64,000 nucleotides of DNA from Sweltsa coloradensis (Eukaryota; Arthropoda; Insecta; Plecoptera; Chloroperlidae): NCBI GenBank assembly GCA_024449915.1, contig JAMZAV010002235.1, positions 62,001 to 126,000 of the forward strand. The letters are read 5' to 3'. The notes below the pieces were generated by a model, which had not been told where the DNA came from, did not search any database, and worked only from the letters and a program-made list of their open reading frames with translations. Position 1 is the first letter of the stretch, and each line of letters opens with the position of its first letter. The position numbers and the translations under genes are program-made. This document shows positions 31,621-42,974 of this stretch, one piece after another.

Positions 31621-32762
31621 TGGGGCGAAGCGTGCTTGAAGTTTAGTCACGTGGCGTGGCACGTAGAACAGCCTTCTCTGGAACAATCTGTTCAACACGG
31701 TACGTGTCGCCTGACACGGGTTATCAAGGGTACTCGAACTTCGGTGGAATTGGTGAGTCCTCAGTATGTACGTGAGGTCGTTGTATTACAACTATCTATT
31801 CTACGTTGGAACTCTTTTGCCAAATCCACAGAGTGGAGCCTCTTTAGCAAAGTACTGGTGTTTGCTATCAAATGTGCTGTGCTTTTGGGAAATCTGGCAA
31901 TTGGTAATTTCGGGTAGGCCTCCAGCAGGTCCGTGACGCTAGAGAGGACGAGGCATTGTTTACAATTATTTACTAGCCTAGGGTTAACTCCCATCTGTGT
32001 CAAGATGATGGGCCTAGGTAGACCTTCATTGACTCCTAGCCTAAAGCCAGGCTGTAGAATATATTTTGTACATCTAAAGTTGGTCAGTTAGTCATATTTG
32101 GCCCCCAACGTTATGCTGTGCCTGCGTAAAAAAAAAAATCATCTTATTGTACTTCGAAACAGATATTGCTGGCCTAGCATTCTTACGTTCACGTAAGAAC
32201 ATACGTTACACTCTGTATTGATAAATTTGCAAACATTTACCGTAGGCCTATGGATGCTCACACCCAAATTTTATGTTCCATCAGGAAATTGCTACCAAGA
32301 TCTGGAGTATTCGTACAGAATTTCGAGACCAGCCAACAAAAACGTCGGTCAAATATCTCGGAGAATATTCGGGAACCTTCCTTCCTTGAATTCCTTGCTT
32401 GAAAGATCGACGTGTAAAAGTAACCACTAAGCCTTGCTTGAAGGTCGTAAGAATGTAGGTCACTGGCCGCGCATTGCTTGAACACGGGCGTGGAGACTAG
32501 AAAACGTTGCTTGAAATATGCCCCTCGCTGGTTTAAATGTTCGTAGGCTATAGGCTATCGTCGGTAGTCGAAAATACGTCAAAGAAAATACGATCACGTA
32601 TTGCAATGAAATGTTCAGATCACGTCGGGGTCACCATAATTATGTTATGTCAAGGACGACATAGAGCAATGTTTCAGATCAATGAATTAAATAAATAACG
32701 CTTGGCAAGTTTCAACACACGAATAAATATATTGTACAATAAATACAGGTACAAAAGTGAGG
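31620..32762. other. No recognisable gene
   Basis: Short ORFs without motifs between the minisatellite and the large duplication. Confidence 0.45.
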
Positions 32763-33029
32763 TAATAAGCATAAACTGTGAATAAAGAATAACTAATAAC
32801 GAACAAGTAATAATATGGCTTACGCGACTACAGCCTACAAAGGGGCGAGGCTGTACACAAACAGCCTGCCTGTAAACGAGGCTAGAAGTCTAGAGACCGT
32901 CCCGTCCTGGTTCCTGACACAAAGTGAATCTACTGTCCCAGCTCGATCCTCTTGCTAGCGGCGATCGAGAGCATAGCCAGGCGCGAATGCGCAGAAGTAG
33001 AATGATACTGATGGATGTCAGCTGAAGTC

Positions 33030-33668
33030 GCGCACAGAAATGGCGCGTATAAATAAAGTTAATATAAACAAAAACAAAAACAAACTCAAACAAACAAAAA
33101 CATCAGTAACTGCTAAATTGTCTTGTTCCAATATGGATGGTTCTTCTTCAAAACCTGAAACATAAGACTCATCTAGGCTTACACAACATTGTTCCTCTTC
33201 TGCTACAAACAGGAGGTCGTCATCTCCAACTAGGTGTTCAGTAGCAGGTGGCATGTCGACTGCAGTTAGGTCTACTGGTAGCCCTACATCAACTAGGTCT
33301 AGACCTTCACCTGTAACAAAAGGTAGGCCAATGGGTGCATCCTCACGAGGAACGTTGAGGTCAACTTGTTCTTCTTGATAGCCATCTGAAGTGCATATGC
33401 CAGGAACTGCATTGCGTATTAAACATTTGCGCTCAACATTAACAAATTGGTTTCGTGGGAAATGTTAAATGCATAATCTGGCATATTGCTTCAACTCAGA
33501 TGCAGACACTCCAGGCAGTGTTTGATTCCTGCATCTCTCTACCCACAGAGCACAGCACTCTTCATCTGTAAGAAAACCGAAGAAAGAGATACTTTGTTCA
33601 TTACGATTACTTTGGCATCCAACAACCATGTAATGCGACCTTCCTACATAAGACAAATTCATTGTCAA
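33030..33668 (-). pseudogene. THAP-domain protein, stop codon inside the zinc-binding motif
   Basis: The frame reads SHYMVVGCQSNRNEQ, SISFFGFLTDEECCALWVER and LKQYARLC, then I-stop-HF, then NQFVNVERKCLIRNAVPGI. A THAP domain needs C-x(2-4)-C ... C-x2-H plus a late AVP box. Here the first Cys is Tyr (Y-x4-C), the C-x2-HF motif carries an in-frame TAA, and AVP is kept. Beyond it an acidic region (DMPPATEHLVGDDDL, EEPSILEQDN) runs to about 33,030, where A/C-rich low-complexity sequence begins. Both copies of the block share the stop, so the gene died before the duplication. It could be a transposase start or a host THAP gene. Confidence 0.62.
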
Positions 33669-35139
33669 ATTGTTAGCAATTACCTATCACTAGGGTTAGG
33701 GGTTACCCGTTACCGGTTACACCATTAACTGGAACTCAGATTTCTCCTTCTCATGACAGTGATTTGAAAAACACATTAAACCTTATTAACCGTATTTTAC
33801 ATTCATACATAGTTAACTAAATATCTTGGAGGCGCGAATAATCTTTGCCGTTGAAGCGCCCTAAAACTACTAATACTAATACTTATTAAGAAATATTAGG
33901 TGTTATGGAATGGACGTTATGGAATAGACATATGCTTAGGGACCAAGCTAAAGTGAGATAAAATGTTGAAATAATGGATTTCTTAAGGTTTTTTACTGAT
34001 TTGGTGAAACTAGATCTATCTATTACATTACTTTATTGGAATTATTACTGTTTTAGTTTGTTTTCTTGTTGAAAGGGACAGCATATTTCATGCACCTCTA
34101 TGAACAATAGTCTTAAATTTTTGGCTTAATTATTAATTTTGAAACTAATAAACTATTGCACATTATACACAATTAATCTGTTTAACACAATTGTATGGGT
34201 TACATTAGGTATTAATATTTTTACTTAGTAAATTTATTTTTTAAGTCGAGGGACATGGGTTGTGCAATAAATATGAGAATGGCCCCTTTACATAAACATT
34301 TGTGCTCTGACAAGGCAATGGCGTATACAATACATGGTCCCTTACTTCTACCTTGACCTAACATTTCTTGTTTCACAGTCATATGAAATCACAGTTAAGT
34401 CAGTCAAACACTAAGATTATAGAAATATTCTTGTGACATGCCCCCCATTTTAAATAAAACAAAGATCATTGTATATGTTACATATTGGTTTATACAGATC
34501 CAGTCCAAACCTAGTAATATTCTTTTTACTGAAGATAATTAATTGATTACTTCTCTAAAATTAATACACCTCACAACCATATTTTTTAGTAAAGTAGGTG
34601 AAGATCATGATGCGTGATACAGTAATGCTCATAAATCAATGTTGTGTAATGAAAACAATTATACATAATAATAATTCTGCATACAACAATCGTTGTACTC
34701 ATTGATACAATAACATTTTTTACACAAACTTGCACATTTAAATGTCCAGGGACAGTTTTGCGGGACATAGGCTTCCGAGGAAATTTTACATTAAACGTTT
34801 AACAATTACTAAGTAACGGTAAAATAAAATGTAGGTGAAAACGGCAAAAGAAAGATTAAAGCATTATCATTCAGAATTTAGTGGATATATTATATTATGA
34901 AACTGTATTTAATTTTAACACCATAGTGCTTGCTGTCTTCTTCGAAAACGGTTTAACACTTAAAACACTTTGCAATTAGAATGGATACGACGCACAGAAT
35001 ACATTACGTTTTGCTTACGAGATTCAAATTAAGTCACAAGTAACTAGAACATAATTTTGACGCACACAACCAAGAATATGTCGAAAAAGAAGTATAAAAT
35101 ATGTGAAATAAAATAATGCATAAAATGTGTGTGTGTGCT

Positions 35140-35406
35140 CTAGTCTAGTATCGGTTCATAAATGTAAATAGCAATGACGAGTGGGTCTGGTTCCTCTGTT
35201 ATCACTGCGTTCATCTGATCCCTACACATCGCTCTTGTGAGCATCCCCGATGTTGTGACTAGTGATGCGGTGGGCTCGCTCCCCTGGTCGTCAAGCCGGC
35301 CGTCCATGTATGGGTCAGCCGGGTTGCCCCCAGGGTGCACGTGCCAGTCAATCAACGAGGGCCGCTGCCACCCGTGGTTGTAGCGCTCCAGAGTAGGTGT
35401 GCTCAC
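35140..35406 (-). CDS. Conserved-in-duplicate short ORF, unrecognised
   Basis: 88 codons starting MSTPTLERYNHGWQRPSLID, with WHVHPGGNPADPYMDGRL in the middle. It is GC-richer than its flanks. Copy 2 at 44,460-44,726 differs by one residue (V to A), but this duplication is too recent for that to prove selection. I recognise no family. Possibly one exon of a lost gene or transposon. Confidence 0.3.
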   Translation of the reverse strand: MSTPTLERYNHGWQRPSLIDWHVHPGGNPADPYMDGRLDDQGSEPTASLVTTSGMLTRAMCRDQMNAVITEEPDPLVIAIYIYEPILD

Positions 35407-36658
35407 TTGCAGACATCTTCTTTTTGTTCAGTACCTACATTTGGATTAATTGTTGTTTGACGATCATACATCTGTCTGTCGACCGGTGGCGTATCCAGGA
35501 TTTAATAAAGGGGGGTTCTATCAATTAATTCATAGATATACCGAAGGCTAAGTGGAGGTCCGGGGGGCTGTCCCCCAGGAAAAATTCTTAAATGTAATTT
35601 TCGTGAAAATCTGTGCGTTTTAAAGCATCACAATGACCAACTTTTTACCTACTAAAATCCTGTTTTTAATCTAATAGTTTTCTCTTTCAAGGTCATTTTG
35701 GTGAAAGTGTGTTTCAAAGCATCACAATGACCAGCTTTGTATCTACTAAAATCCTCTTTTGGTCAGCTGGTATAAATTGTCTTTAGTATTGAGATAAAAT
35801 AGTAACTCTTTATTTTCCATTGAAACTTTAAAGTGCATTTTCACACTTTTTTGGGCAAAAGGTGGGGGGGGGGGGTTGTCCCACCCTCTCCTACCCCCTT
35901 GGATACGCCAATGCTGTTGACTGAGTCATCAAAGGGACAACTTGTCGTTCTTCGGGCAATAGTTAGGGGCAAGGGCTTTCTTTACTTGGAAATCTAGCGT
36001 TCGCATGTGGACTGGCGCCAACCTTGGACCCAAGGTCGAACCCCAGATCTCGGGATTGTCTCGTATAACGCAGGAGATTCATTTTGGCGTCGTCAAAGGG
36101 AAATGCGATTTGGAATTATGTTTTCATTACATATTTCCCATTCCTATGCATCGAGTCATTAGAGAATTTAGATGGAACCATAATATTTTCATTTTATCGA
36201 TGCTGAACTTTTTCGTGTTCAGTTTATATACTAAGGTATACGTAAAGTTAGTCACCCCCGCCGGCGTGCGCAGAGATTTTGTAATGGGGGGGCCACAGCT
36301 CGCTGTACTGTGGCGGCGGATGGACAGGGTCTGGGGCTCAGCTCCAGCCGCCGAAGGCGAAACACTTTTGGGATTAACGTTTTTGGGAAGGGCTTAAAAA
36401 CGTTTTTGAGAGTAAGAATGACTATTATTTACACATAATACCACAATATAAAACTATCTTAAAGTGAGATGATGAGAGAAAAAGGTGGGTATAAATGATT
36501 CGGAAAACTTGGTAGATATTTTTAATTTTTAATCAATAACTTTTAGTGAATTCTCATCGTATTTATGAGATATGATAACATTATGACAATGATGATAACT
36601 GTATAGCATTACAAACAGAGGCGTCTTTCTGCCGTTGTAAGGACTTTGAAATTATCTA

Positions 36659-37068
36659 TTATACCCTCTTCTGATACAGACACGGCGAGATCTTGTTCAG
36701 TGTGAATAAGTAAAAGTTTTGCAGGCGATCCTGCCGCGTAGTACTTCGTAGTCTTGTTAGTACATGCGCTACTTTCGAAAAAACTCTTTCACACGAACGA
36801 GTTACAGGTATAACGGAAAACTCTTTTAATACTTTAGTAAATGATTTTATGATGGTTTCTTTCCCAATGGCCCTTAACCATTGAAGTAAAGAATGGGGGT
36901 CTCTTTCTTTAGGGATTGAAGCATCACACGAAACAAGTCTTATCTCTGCCCTCAGTTCATCATTATCCACAATTAATGCACGTGACAATAAACGAACGTC
37001 ACACGTGCCATGCGGCATATCCCAATCGAAATTTGTCACGACTTTTCGTCTACCACACGGACTCGAAC
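36659..37068 (-). pseudogene. hAT transposase C-terminal dimerisation region
   Basis: The C-terminus reads PKERDPHSLLQWLRA, FSVIPVTRSCERVFSKVAHV and LTRLRSTTRQDRLQNFYLF. A.ER.FS......LRS....ERL..L is the signature of the hAT dimerisation domain, which builds the active transposase oligomer. The part with the RNase H-like catalytic core is absent. In this copy the upstream end is replaced by a retroposon insertion at 37,069. In copy 2 the same point continues into other sequence. Confidence 0.62.
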
Positions 37069-37580
37069 TTCGAACTTGGAATGCTCTTCCGTCTGAAATC
37101 AGAGACAAATATATAAATAACTTCTATGCTTTTAAAAGTGCCACTACTTCCTATTATTCAAATTCTTAACTGTACAAACAATAAGTAATATCAAAACACC
37201 CAAACAACCCAAATAATGAAAATAAATTACATATTAATTTGCTCGGTTACCTGTGTTACTCTATTTACTTTACGAGGACGCCTTCTTTGTTACTGTAATG
37301 AAACTGTATGAAAGCGATGGATGAATGCGGAGAATGAAATGATAGCTAAATTGTGTTTATTGTTTATCATAATTTCAAATGTTTATGTTTTCAGTTAATT
37401 ATGTGTAATGTTCATCAGGCCAATTACCTTGTGTTCAAATTATCTATAATTTTCATTAGGCCTTCATTATCATTTGTATTATTATTAGTAGTAGTATTAG
37501 GTTGGATGGAAGATAAGGCTTCACTAGCCTTAATCCCGCCTTAAAATAAAGACCTTTATCTATCTATCTATCTATCTATC
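37069..37580 (+). mobile_element. Retroposon 3' end with AATAAA and (TATC)n tail, present only in copy 1
   Basis: Copy 2 reads CACACGGACTC-TGTTAGTTCGCG without interruption (near 47,440). Here about 511 bp lie between those halves, starting GAACTTCGAACTTGG and ending AAAATAAAGACCTT(TATC)n. A polyadenylation signal followed by a short tandem tail is typical of a 5'-truncated non-LTR element. No clear target duplication was seen. No protein could be read in it. Confidence 0.75.
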
Positions 37581-38105
37581 TGTTAGTTCGCGTTGTCATC
37601 GTCGTCGTCGTCAGGGATAATCAACGAGAGGAAGGGGGGTCCCCAACAACGACTACGATGAGTAGAATACTTCCCTACTTGTACCAGCTGATGTTTGCGA
37701 GATGGATTTTGCATATTTTCTCGCTATTTACTATATACAGAGGTGACCCTGGACCAAAGTCTTCAAGAACTTGATTATGAATACTACAATACACGTATAA
37801 TATTAAAATGCTACATTTAGAAGTAGATATAAGTACGAAAAACCTTTACTCAGTGGCAAATATATTTCTATTTAGTACGAACATAACAATAGGTGGCGTG
37901 GAACAGGGATGTAAAATATTACAAAGAGAGAAATACCAAAATAGTTTTTAAAATCTCATAACGTAATATCAGAATTAAGCTACTTATGATTCGCATCAAA
38001 AAACTAGTTTACAATAAGCGTAATGTACATTTAAAAATGATTGAAAACATAAGGACGACACTGTCGCATAGGCAACAGCTTGTGTTCCTAGGGTACATCT
38101 CAGCC

Positions 38106-38612
38106 CTAGATGGCATCTGAGAAGAAATGGATAATTTTAACCTGTGGTGCAAGAACTTTAATGTCTTCGATTACAGGCTTCGGATGGGCCCAAATTGCAG
38201 CCGGGCTGTGATCGTTAGATGGTGAAATTGTACAAAAGGGAATAGTTTCTTTTTCTTGTCCTGCCAAGTATACCATACCGGTATGGAGTGTTACTTGCGC
38301 TCTGGATCCACCAAAGTGATAAGACTGTACCTCTTCTGACAACTTGCGACAATAATTTTCGGAAAAGTCACAGTGAATTGCCACTTCTTCCTCCGACAGG
38401 TTATGGACACATGATTTATATGCAGCATATTGCTGTCTTATATTATAGATATTCCTTTTGAACGGGAGAATTGCCTTATTAAAGGTATTTGCCAGCATAC
38501 TTATAGGCCCCTCCACAATTTCTTTTGAATCCTTTTTGCATGTGCCAATTGTTACCTCTCCGTTTGGTAAACGCTTGGGATACTCGTGATCAATGCGTTC
38601 CCATGGGAACCA
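38106..38612 (-). pseudogene. Transposase-like protein with HCDFSENY motif, C-terminal exon, copy 1
   Basis: From an acceptor-like CCTAG|TGG at 38,612 the frame reads WERIDHEYPKRLPNGEVTIG, GPISMLANTFNKAILPFKRN, EEEVAIHCDFSENYCRKLSE and EVQSYHFGGSRAQVTLHTGM, then FCTIS....HSPAAIWAHPKPVI and HFFSD before a stop. DFSENY ... QS.HFG.S..Q..LHTG.....AIWAHL.P.....HF.SDG is a repetitive, unnamed invertebrate protein family. The two Asp (DFS, SDG) look like RNase H-fold catalytic positions, which is my inference. The stop replaces the usual SDGP..QYR continuation. The likely N-terminal exon survives only in copy 2, at 52,732-53,196. Confidence 0.5.
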
Positions 38613-38699
38613 CTAGGTTATGCTAAAGCCCCGCAGGGAATTTTTTGAAATTGTTAATTTTCAATGTGTGATTTGGTGCGTTTTAAGGCGTTTGTATAT

Positions 38700-39560
38700 A
38701 GACGTTTGTGGCATAGAATGTGTGAAGTCGTTTTCTCTGAACGTTCCTTTGTGCACTTCGCACCCACTTACCGTTATCCCTTGCTTTATTACATAAATCA
38801 ACAAAATTGTTCCACTTATCATTTGCATTACTACCAGCGTCCTTCCATTCCTTAAAACACTCCCTTTAAGATGGTCCTTTTACTGTCAACTTCCGCTTTC
38901 ATATAATATATCCATGAGATACCTTCAGTTTCCTTTCTCTCCCTTTTATCTTTCCCTATCTCTAGCTTGGTTATAGCTACCTTGTGGTCACTTACTCCTT
39001 CCACTATATCGCAGTCCACCCAGGTCTCCTCTGGCCTTATCAGTATTACATCCAGCATGTTACCTCCCAAGTCTGTTATTCTTGTAGGTCCCTGGACTAT
39101 TTGGGTAAAACCTTCATTAATATCACCATTTGCCCATCTTTGTTCCCTTCCTCCCTGATTATCAGATCCCCCTTTCCATGTAATCCTGGGCAGGTTAAGA
39201 TCGCCTGCAATAACCATTCTTTTATCGCCAGCTCCCCATCCAAAATACTATCATCGAGCCATGTCTCAGGTGCTACTATCACATCAGCATCGTATAATTC
39301 AGCCATTGTCCAAAATTGATCTTGCTTGTTGCTAATACTTCTGGTATTCATATGTAATGGCCTTATGGTTCCCTAATCCCCGTTTATATAGGTCCTTACT
39401 ACTTTCTTTGTGAAGTAAGTGAAGTTTCCTCCCTTCCAAATATCCACAATGTTCCTCCCATCTTGATTTCCCTATTGGAATATCAGGTTGTCGAAATCTC
39501 TCGTCCTCTGTTCCTAGTGATCCTAGTCTACAATCATTTCCTATCCCTCCAGTATCCAAT
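38700..39560 (-). pseudogene. LINE AP-endonuclease fragment, copy 1
   Basis: Three frames in order give SLGTEDERFRQPDIPIG, MNTRSISNKQDQF, DVIVAPETWLDDSILDGE, MVIAGDLNLPRITWKGG, QIVQGPTRITDLGGNMLDVI and VEGVSDHKVAITK. N.RSI.NK, E.WL, GDLNLP and SDH are the endonuclease motifs of a CR1-type ORF2. The reverse transcriptase is absent. The fragment ends at the 38,693 junction, where copy 2 has 3.46 kb of other sequence. Frameshifts near 39,345 and 39,110. Confidence 0.7.
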
Positions 39561-39665
39561 GTTACCCTTCACACCATTTTTCCACCCCTTGCCATGTCCC
39601 AAATACCAAACATGCAGTTTTAGATCCCCCTTTTAAAAATCGTTATTTCTTACGTCCGAAAGCAT

Positions 39666-39668
<3 letters not shown>

Positions 39669-39761
<93 letters not shown>

Positions 39762-39771
39762 TATATCATCA
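39669..39771. repeat. (AT)n microsatellite, ~100 bp
   Basis: Nearly pure AT dinucleotides. The matching site in copy 2 (56,072-56,103) is only about 30 bp long, the largest length difference between the copies outside insertions. Confidence 0.93.
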
Positions 39772-39868
39772 TTTAGAGTCTACCTACTCAGTTATGTAAC
39801 TGATTTTCAGTGGGGGACAGTAAATCAAAGCGACCAAGCCAACCCTGTAGGCCCCGACGCAATCAATT
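39772..39868 (-). mobile_element. SINE-2 / partner LINE 3' module
   Basis: Matches the 3' end of SINE-2 at 15,813-15,911 (CTCAGTTATGTAACTGATTT, then CAGTGGGGGAC, then CCAAGCCAACCCTGTAGGCC). In minus orientation it ends in the (AT)n tail to its left. No tRNA head is attached, so it may be a truncated SINE or the tail of the LINE that mobilises it. Confidence 0.7.
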
Positions 39869-40489
39869 GTTACCAGAACTATCTTCCGAATCGCTGAAAA
39901 GTATCTTCTGCTTCAAAGCGCAATGCGCTCGCTCAAGTTTTTCCTTAGGATATTTCTCCTGTGTTAGTTTTGATTTTTTAAAGGACGACTGTCATCTTGA
40001 CAAAAGTGGCATTCAGATCAAAGATAATACCATTTCAAGCCATATTGTGGAGAAAAACAAACAATCAAAGCAAACACACACACAAAAACATGGACACACA
40101 CATGGAAAACAAGCTTTTTGCGTCTGATTTTAAATGTTGCGCGCGCCTCCTGTGACATCAATTGCGGCGAACTGCTCTCGGCTGCCACATCGTGCCTACT
40201 GTCCTCAACCGCTCTTTGCTCTTATAATTCAGTTGCCAGTCAATACTCGTTACAGATAGTGGTCTTCAAGTGACATTTTGTTAGTGCATGGTTAACCGAT
40301 GATGTGTGTTCAAGGTTAGCAATGTCTTGGGTAAAAATAAGCATCCGTCATTACATTCATGTCCCGACAAACTAAGAAAACCAGACCTACATCAGCAGTA
40401 ATTGAATCGAATACAGAGAGCACATTTTGTGCCAAGCAAGTATATGCGCATGTGCTCAGATCATTTGCCTGCCTCGGTCTTTTGTTCGT

Positions 40490-41603
40490 CTAGTTCCTTC
40501 TTCCATCCAGCTTTGACAGGGCCAAAGATGCCCACATCTGCCGGTTGCAGAAGGTGGGTAGCGTTGGGGTTAAGAGCAGTACAGGATTATATTGTGTGTC
40601 GTAATACTGGCTGACCTCGACGGACAGGTGGCTCCTGTGCCCATCAATGAAGAAGAGAACGGGCTTGAACGGTCGTAGCTGAGCGTAGAATTCTTTCATG
40701 TAGGCAAGGAACGCATGGGACTGCATCCAGCCGGAGTCTGTGGAAAGCATAACCCATTCCTCAGGGAACTTATATCGGACAGACCTGGGCGCCCCGACTC
40801 GTTTATATTTGAAAACGACCAGGGTCGGGGCTACAAATCCGTTGGCGCGGAATGTACCCAAGACGGTTACGGACTCTTTTTCTCGAGAGATCGCTACTTG
40901 GGAGAGGGGCTCCCCTTTAAGACCCAGATATGTCCCGTTCGTATGATGGAAAATAAACCCACTCTCGTCCGAGTTAAATATCCTACTTGGATCCTCCAGG
41001 ATATCCGAGTGGCCTGCTTCCACAAGGAAATCATACAGGTTCTTGAACCACGCTTGAATGTTTAACTTCTTCAACGACGCGCGGGCTTTACTTATTGTCT
41101 CTGCCTTTTTCACAGTCAGCTGGGGGTGCCTCGACATGAAGCTGTGGTACCAGCTTTTGCCTGGCCGACCATTTGTAAAGGGCGTTTTGCAACCATCATC
41201 CAGAATGATCTTCTGGATGATGTGGAGAACTACTTCCTTAGTAATAGGGAATGCTTGGCGTGCACAGTTGGTTACCCATGGTACAATGGTTCCCTCTTCG
41301 GCATCAGACAAGAAGGATTCAGTCCTCGAAGCCGATGCGATTTAGCCCTCCACTCCGGAGCATTGCTGAGTCGCACTCAATGATTACCTCGCCATTGTTC
41401 CTTGCATACACTATATGTGGTCCTGAAGCAATGCGATATTTCTGTACCTTCCTGTGGTCCACATACATCCCGACTATGGCATCGTGGAGGGTGGTCAATG
41501 GAATGCCGTAGTGTTCGGCCGCTCTCCGCTCAGACATGCGCTCATCTTTGACATCTTGGACGGCGTTGGCCAGAGTGTCCAAAGTGTAGGCACGAGCAGG
41601 CAT
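40490..41603 (-). pseudogene. pogo/Tigger-type transposase, copy 1, frameshifted
   Basis: The N-terminal helix-turn-helix (41,603-41,319) has SERRAAEHYGIPLTTLHDAI. A frameshift near 41,312 leads into the CENP-B-type second DNA-binding domain (FTNGRPGKSWYHSFMSRHPQ) and the DDE domain: FNSDESGF (first Asp), a central VTVLGTFRANGFVAPTLVVF, and LFFIDGHRSHL (second Asp). Two small indels just after that (relative to copy 2) scramble the third-Asp region (PADVGIF in copy 2). The family normally cuts and pastes at TA sites. Terminal repeats were not found. It lies at the right edge of the duplicated block. Confidence 0.82.
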
Positions 41604-41988
41604 CTTGGCTGGAGCTAGATTGAAAAATAAAAGAGATAATTATTATATTGCCATGTACATGATCAATCATCATTATTATTTGTAATTTTATTAGCATAAA
41701 CCCAAATGAATAAACATTGATACCTTATTCATGTCTGTTCCTGCAGTTCACTGTTATGTGTACTCACTAGGGCCTACATTACAGAATAATATGCCTATGT
41801 TTATGTACTCTGTGTGTGACGATTTTAAAACGGGGACGACGATAGGATTCTTTAAGAGTTGCTAAGCAATATCTCAATCAATGCAGTCTCTATCTCCACT
41901 CACTGAGGAAGGTCACCCAAGACCAAAAACGTTCTGCTTGCTGGCCTTTGATCCTCATCAATGCGAGCCTGGATGTCTTCAATTTAAT

Positions 41989-42044
<56 letters not shown>

Positions 42045-42065
42045 TTTTAATTTTTTTTTTTTTTT
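41219..42065. other. Spacer between the two duplicated blocks
   Basis: Holds the N-terminus of the copy 1 pogo-type transposase to 41,603, then non-coding sequence. At 41,858-41,880 a tail GCTAAGCAATATCTCAATCAA resembles the SINE-1 3' end. A (TAA)n run at 41,990-42,044 and a T-run lead into copy 2. Confidence 0.6.
41990..42044. repeat. (TAA)n microsatellite
   Basis: About 18 TAA units immediately left of the second duplicated block. Confidence 0.95.
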
Positions 42066-42339
42066 CAATAAGCATAAACTGTGAATAAAGAATAACTAAT
42101 AACGAACAAGTAATAATATGGCTTACGCGACTACAGCCTACAAAGGGGCGAGGCTGTACACAAACAGCCTGCCTGTAAACGAGGCTAGAAGTCTAGAGAC
42201 CGTCCCGTCCTGGTTCCTGACACAAAGTGAATCTACTGTCCCAGCTCGATCCTCTTGCTAGCGGCGATCGAGAGCACAGCCAGGCGCGCATGCGCAGAAG
42301 TAGAATGATACCGATAGATGTCAGCTGAAGTCGCGCACA

Positions 42340-42974
42340 GAAATGGCGCGTATAAATAAAGTTAATATAAACAAAAACAAAAACAAACTCAAACAAACAA
42401 AAACATCAGTAACTGCTAAATTGTCTTGTTCCAATATGGATGGGTCTTCTTCAGAACCTGGAACAGAAGACTCATCTAGGCCTACACAACATTGTTCCTC
42501 TTCTGCTACAAATGGGAGGTCGTCATCTCCAACTAGGTGTTCAGTAGCAGGTGGCATGACGACTGCAGTTAGGTCTACTGGTAGCCCTACATCAACTAGG
42601 TCTAGACCTTCACCTGTAACAAAAGTTAGGCCAATGGGTGCATCCTCACGAGGAACGTTGAGGTCAACTTGTTCTTCTTGATAGCCATCTGAAGTGCATA
42701 TGCCAGGAACTGCATTGCGTATTAAACGTTTACGCTTAACATTAACAAATTGGTTTCGTGGGAAATGTTAAATGCATAATCTGGCATATTGCTTCAACTC
42801 AGATGCAGACACTCCAGGCAGTGTTTGATTCCTGCATCTCTCTACCCACAGAGCACAGCACTCTTCATCTGTAAGAAAACAGCTGAAGAAAGAGATACTT
42901 TGTTCATTACGATTACTTTGGCATCCAACAACCATGTAATGCGACCTTCCTACATAAGACAAATTCATTGTCAA
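42340..42974 (-). pseudogene. THAP-domain protein, copy 2
   Basis: Same frame, same Tyr in place of the first zinc Cys and same TAA in C-x2-HF as copy 1. An added codon gives SFFSCFLTDEE against SFFGFLTDEE. The downstream acidic region differs by several residues from copy 1, which suggests no constraint since duplication. Confidence 0.6.

Larger units (their letters stand above)
32763..41218 (+). repeat. Large duplicated block, copy 1
   Basis: Aligns by eye to 42,066-57,527 in the same orientation from AATAAGCATAAACTGTG to ATCATCCAGAATGATCTTCT. In the stretch 34,100-35,000 mismatches are roughly one per hundred. Relative to copy 2 it carries an extra retroposon tail (37,069-37,580) and lacks three segments. 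Contents in order: THAP pseudogene, short conserved ORF, hAT C-terminus, transposase-like ORF, LINE endonuclease, SINE-2 tail and pogo-type transposase. Confidence 0.9.

Noticed and set aside
37582..37660. A further SINE-1 copy (GTTGTCATCGTCGTCGTCGTCAG, also at 47,446)
   Set aside because: Only the CGT-triplet core and a GGGGTCCCC patch resemble SINE-1, and neither end is present. Probably convergent or a very old relative.
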